This document shows, one piece after another, positions 61,999 to 64,000 of a stretch of DNA of 64,000 bases. The first letter of the stretch is position 1, and the number at the start of each line of letters is the position of its first letter. A program made the translations under genes and the position numbers. The notes below the pieces were generated by a model. It saw nothing but the letters and a program-made list of their open reading frames with translations. It did not search any database and was not told the DNA's origin. Source of the DNA: Actinokineospora inagensis DSM 44258 (GTDB taxonomy: Bacteria > Actinomycetota > Actinomycetes > Mycobacteriales > Pseudonocardiaceae); the NCBI RefSeq assembly GCF_000482865.1, contig NZ_AXWW01000023.1, positions 55,454 through 119,453 of the forward strand. Reading direction: 5' to 3'.

Positions 61999-62337
61999 AT
62001 GACCACCATCGCCGAGTACAACGCCAACCTCCCCACCCACCACCGGGACATCGCCAACGCCGTTGCTGAACTGGTCGACACCGAACTCCCCGACACCGGC
62101 ACCCTCTGGCACGGCCACCCCGTCTGGCGCCTGGGGAAGACCCCCGTGTGCCTGGTCAAGGCGTACCCGGGCCACGTGACCTTCGGATTCTGGCGCGGCC
62201 AACACCTCACCGACCCCTCCGGACGCTTGACCCCAGGCACCCGAACCATGGCAGCCGTCAAACTCAAAACCCTCACCGACATCGACCCAACCCTATTCAC
62301 CGACTGGGTACGGCAGGCCTGCCACCTGGAGGTCTAG
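61999..62337 (+). CDS. DUF1801-domain protein
   Basis: The 112-residue protein has the DUF1801 pattern: HHRDIANAVAELVDTELPD, LWHGHPVWRLGKTPVCLVKAYPGHVTFGFWRG and a closing LKTLTDIDPTLFTDWVRQA. The fold resembles iron-chaperone-like YdhG. ATG 61999 follows GGAGGG; a longer frame beginning at 61891 is not supported by a ribosome site. Confidence 0.78.
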   Translation: MTTIAEYNANLPTHHRDIANAVAELVDTELPDTGTLWHGHPVWRLGKTPVCLVKAYPGHVTFGFWRGQHLTDPSGRLTPGTRTMAAVKLKTLTDIDPTLFTDWVRQACHLEV

Positions 62338-62347
62338 CAGCCACCGA

Positions 62348-63682
62348 TCAACGGGGAAGGGGATTGCAGGACGCGATGATCTCGCGTCCCAACTCGGCGC
62401 ACACCTTGTCGGTATCAGCGTCCAGAACAGGGCCGAGCCACACGAAGTACTGGTACTCCGGCGGCCCCGCGTGGTCGCGGACCTGCTGACACAACGCCGC
62501 GCGCCTGCTGAGCTGGATCTGATACCGCGACAGGTCAGGATATGACTTGGTGACCTGGGCCAGAGTGAACGTGTCATAGTCGACCACCGTGTGGCCCTGG
62601 GTGTCGAGGTCGGCCTGGGTCAGCGACTCCAGAACGAGAACCTTGCTCCCAGCCTCGCACGGCATGGTCTGCGCGTAGGTGAACCCGGACTCGGTGGTAG
62701 CGGAATGGAACAGTGAGGCCAGGACGACACCCACCCCCACCAGCGCAGCCCCAGCCACAGCGAGTACCCCTTGCCGGACCTTCAACTCAGTGCCACCCCA
62801 GTGCCGCAGGTCGGCAACCGCATCCTGCTGGCGAAAGGTCAGCGGCAACCCGATCGCTTTCGGCTTCTCCCGCTCCACCTCAACCTTGAGCGGCAAGTGC
62901 CAGGTCCGCACACCGGGCGCCCAAGACGGAACATCCACCGCAATCGGCACCTCTGACCGCGCACCGGGCAGCAACACGAACCCACCAAGGTCAGTCTCAC
63001 CATGCCCCAACGGCGGAACACGGGATGGTGTCGCGGACTTAGCGGACCCGATGTACTCCGGGCTCAGCCACAGCCGCTCATCGTCCGCCGGGATCTTCGT
63101 CGACCGCAGCACCCCACGCAGGGTGGTGTTCCCCAGATTCTCCAGCCGCACCCGCCCCTGGTACCGCTGCGCTTTCGTCACCGAACCAAGCTCCAGCCGC
63201 AACCCCAGCACCGCATTGGCAACAACACGCACATCCAGCCGATTGCCAAACCACCACCGCCGAGCAACATCCTCACCGACAACCGTCGCACCTGCCTCCA
63301 GATACCCAGGCCCAGCCGCCGGATCCGTCCTCGCACACCAAACCCGCAACCACAGCCGCGCCTCGCCACCCTTCTCCAGCGAGATCGACTCAACCCGCGA
63401 GTCACCCTCTCGGCGGACAATCTCCCACCGCAACCCCGGCGTACCCCGCACAGTGAACCGCAACTCCCTGGCAGGCCCCACCCGGTTGGTCACCGTGAGC
63501 TCCAACGTCTCCTTGTCCCCGGGCTCCCGCTCGTCCGCACACGTCAACTCGATCTCGTCATCTCGGTGACGCAGGTTCAACTCGACATCCCGGTTCTCCG
63601 CCTGCTGGAACACAACGTCCCCAGAGATCACCCCCGCCTGAACAACATTCCCCGCGTCGCCGACATGATGGTTGACAGTCAC
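62348..63682 (-). CDS. Membrane-anchored beta-rich protein with GNVVQAG-type N-terminal motif
   Basis: The 444-residue product starts VTVNHHVGDAGNVVQAGVIS. This short Asn/Val/Gly strand motif is common at the N-terminus of actinobacterial STAND and trypsin-linked signalling proteins. Residues about 25-320 are beta-sandwich domains with repeated GLRW...RVRLENLGNTTLRG patterns like arrestin/COG1470 modules. One membrane helix lies at about 336-356 (VLAVAGAALVGVGVVLASLF), and the last 90 residues form a small extracytoplasmic domain with three Cys. GTG 63682 has GGAGG 7 bases upstream. The function is unknown. Confidence 0.7.
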   Translation of the reverse strand: MTVNHHVGDAGNVVQAGVISGDVVFQQAENRDVELNLRHRDDEIELTCADEREPGDKETLELTVTNRVGPARELRFTVRGTPGLRWEIVRREGDSRVESISLEKGGEARLWLRVWCARTDPAAGPGYLEAGATVVGEDVARRWWFGNRLDVRVVANAVLGLRLELGSVTKAQRYQGRVRLENLGNTTLRGVLRSTKIPADDERLWLSPEYIGSAKSATPSRVPPLGHGETDLGGFVLLPGARSEVPIAVDVPSWAPGVRTWHLPLKVEVEREKPKAIGLPLTFRQQDAVADLRHWGGTELKVRQGVLAVAGAALVGVGVVLASLFHSATTESGFTYAQTMPCEAGSKVLVLESLTQADLDTQGHTVVDYDTFTLAQVTKSYPDLSRYQIQLSRRAALCQQVRDHAGPPEYQYFVWLGPVLDADTDKVCAELGREIIASCNPLPR

Positions 63683-63790
63683 CACCGCACCTCCACTCGC
63701 CCACCCAACCCACCACCGCCCGGTTCTACCCGATCCCCATCGACATAGGTCGGACAAAAGCTGGACAAACACCCCCAGCGCAGCCTCACG

Positions 63791-63811
63791 AAGGCGAGCG
63801 CCGCTCGCCTT
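63791..63811. promoter_or_regulatory. 21-base palindrome
   Basis: AAGGCGAGCG (63791-63800) and CGCTCGCCTT (63802-63811) are perfect arms around one base. The near-zero loop favours a protein-binding site over a terminator. Confidence 0.45.
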
Positions 63812-63828
63812 AACAAACCCCAACCCCC

Positions 63829-63919
63829 TATCGACGAAGCGCCACCCCCACCCCACGCACCTCGAAACCCGTCCTATATCGACGAAGCGCCACACCGGCA
63901 CCGCGCGCCTCGAAACCCG
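63829..63919 (+). repeat. Two direct repeats of about 48 bp
   Basis: TATCGACGAAGCGCCAC starts each copy (63829 and about 63877), and CTCGAAACCCG ends each (to 63871 and 63919). The inner parts differ by several bases. The copies are adjacent with a few bases between. Confidence 0.6.
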
Positions 63920-64000
63920 CCGACACCAACCGCCCGCTGGGGTGAAGTTGTTTTGTTTGGGGGAGGCGGTGGCCTAAGCCGGCAGGCGGGTAAGGCCACG

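Larger units (their letters stand above)
63683..64000. other. Window-end intergenic region
   Basis: No gene is supported in these 318 bases. They contain a near-perfect 21-base palindrome and two direct repeats, listed separately, and end in a G-rich stretch (about 63940-63975) of unknown meaning. Confidence 0.5.

Noticed and set aside
63829..63919. tRNA-like T-arm sequence (CTCGAAACCCG)
   Set aside because: No acceptor or anticodon stem can be formed around it on either strand; it occurs twice as part of a direct repeat.

Overview
The window is high-GC DNA (roughly 70 percent or more by eye) with many GTG starts, 4-bp stop/start overlaps, several -10-only leaderless promoters and strong GC hairpins without U-tracts between genes. 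Together with a SARP-type regulator, PA2928-type and DUF6188 proteins, CHAT and caspase-like NTPase proteins and a class III lanthipeptide synthetase, this points to a filamentous actinobacterium. Pseudonocardiales (Actinokineospora, Saccharothrix or Lentzea-like) is my best guess. The genus is an inference. No rRNA, tRNA, CRISPR array or intact insertion sequence was seen.

Left part (1-18046): a 5'-truncated protein with an ADP-ribosyltransferase-like C-terminus precedes a beta-helix/double AAA+ protein. A compact isoprenoid operon follows: DMATS-type aromatic prenyltransferase, cupin, aldehyde dehydrogenase and type I isopentenyl-diphosphate isomerase, the last making the DMAPP that the first would use. 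After a secreted HAF-repeat protein and a minus-strand group (GyrI-like, DUF3592-like membrane protein, PA2928-like propeller) comes a translationally coupled five-gene operon: two unrecognised proteins, a small duplicate, a TPR protein and a CHAT cysteine protease. A CadD-like transporter lies just downstream.

Middle (18047-34624): an 800-bp non-coding stretch holds about ten degenerate 23-bp repeats and a decayed transposase end. A cell-wall-anchored protein with a PD-(D/E)XK-like motif and an FAD oxidoreductase follow. Next come about four decayed tandem copies of the 3' end of the adjacent SARP/BTAD-ATPase regulator. That regulator is divergent from an unknown protein plus an EEP-family phosphohydrolase, and the space between holds four 11-bp-spaced direct repeats placed 8 bp from a -10 element, the classic SARP-box geometry. 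A TetX-like monooxygenase with a divergent TetR regulator, a DUF6188 protein and a LuxR-type ATP-binding regulator complete the section.

Right part (34848-64000): three secreted serine proteases, a PiT phosphate permease with a PHO-box-like site, a membrane NACHT NTPase, a class III lanthipeptide synthetase (LanKC) and a 32-residue precursor gene overlapping its 3' end, an M6 metalloprotease, a caspase-STAND-WD40 protein coupled to a PhnD-like lipoprotein, and an amidohydrolase. A second copy of the decayed transposase end lies in the opposite orientation at 55.8-56.0 kb. A four-gene minus-strand operon diverges from a second LuxR ATP-binding regulator. VOC, DUF1801 and membrane-anchored proteins follow, and the window closes with short direct repeats.

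The most unusual items are the CHAT/TPR operon with its partial self-duplication, the caspase-STAND-WD40/PhnD pair, the minimal prenylation operon, the overlapped lanthipeptide precursor, the SARP box, and the tandem decay products of the SARP gene tail.
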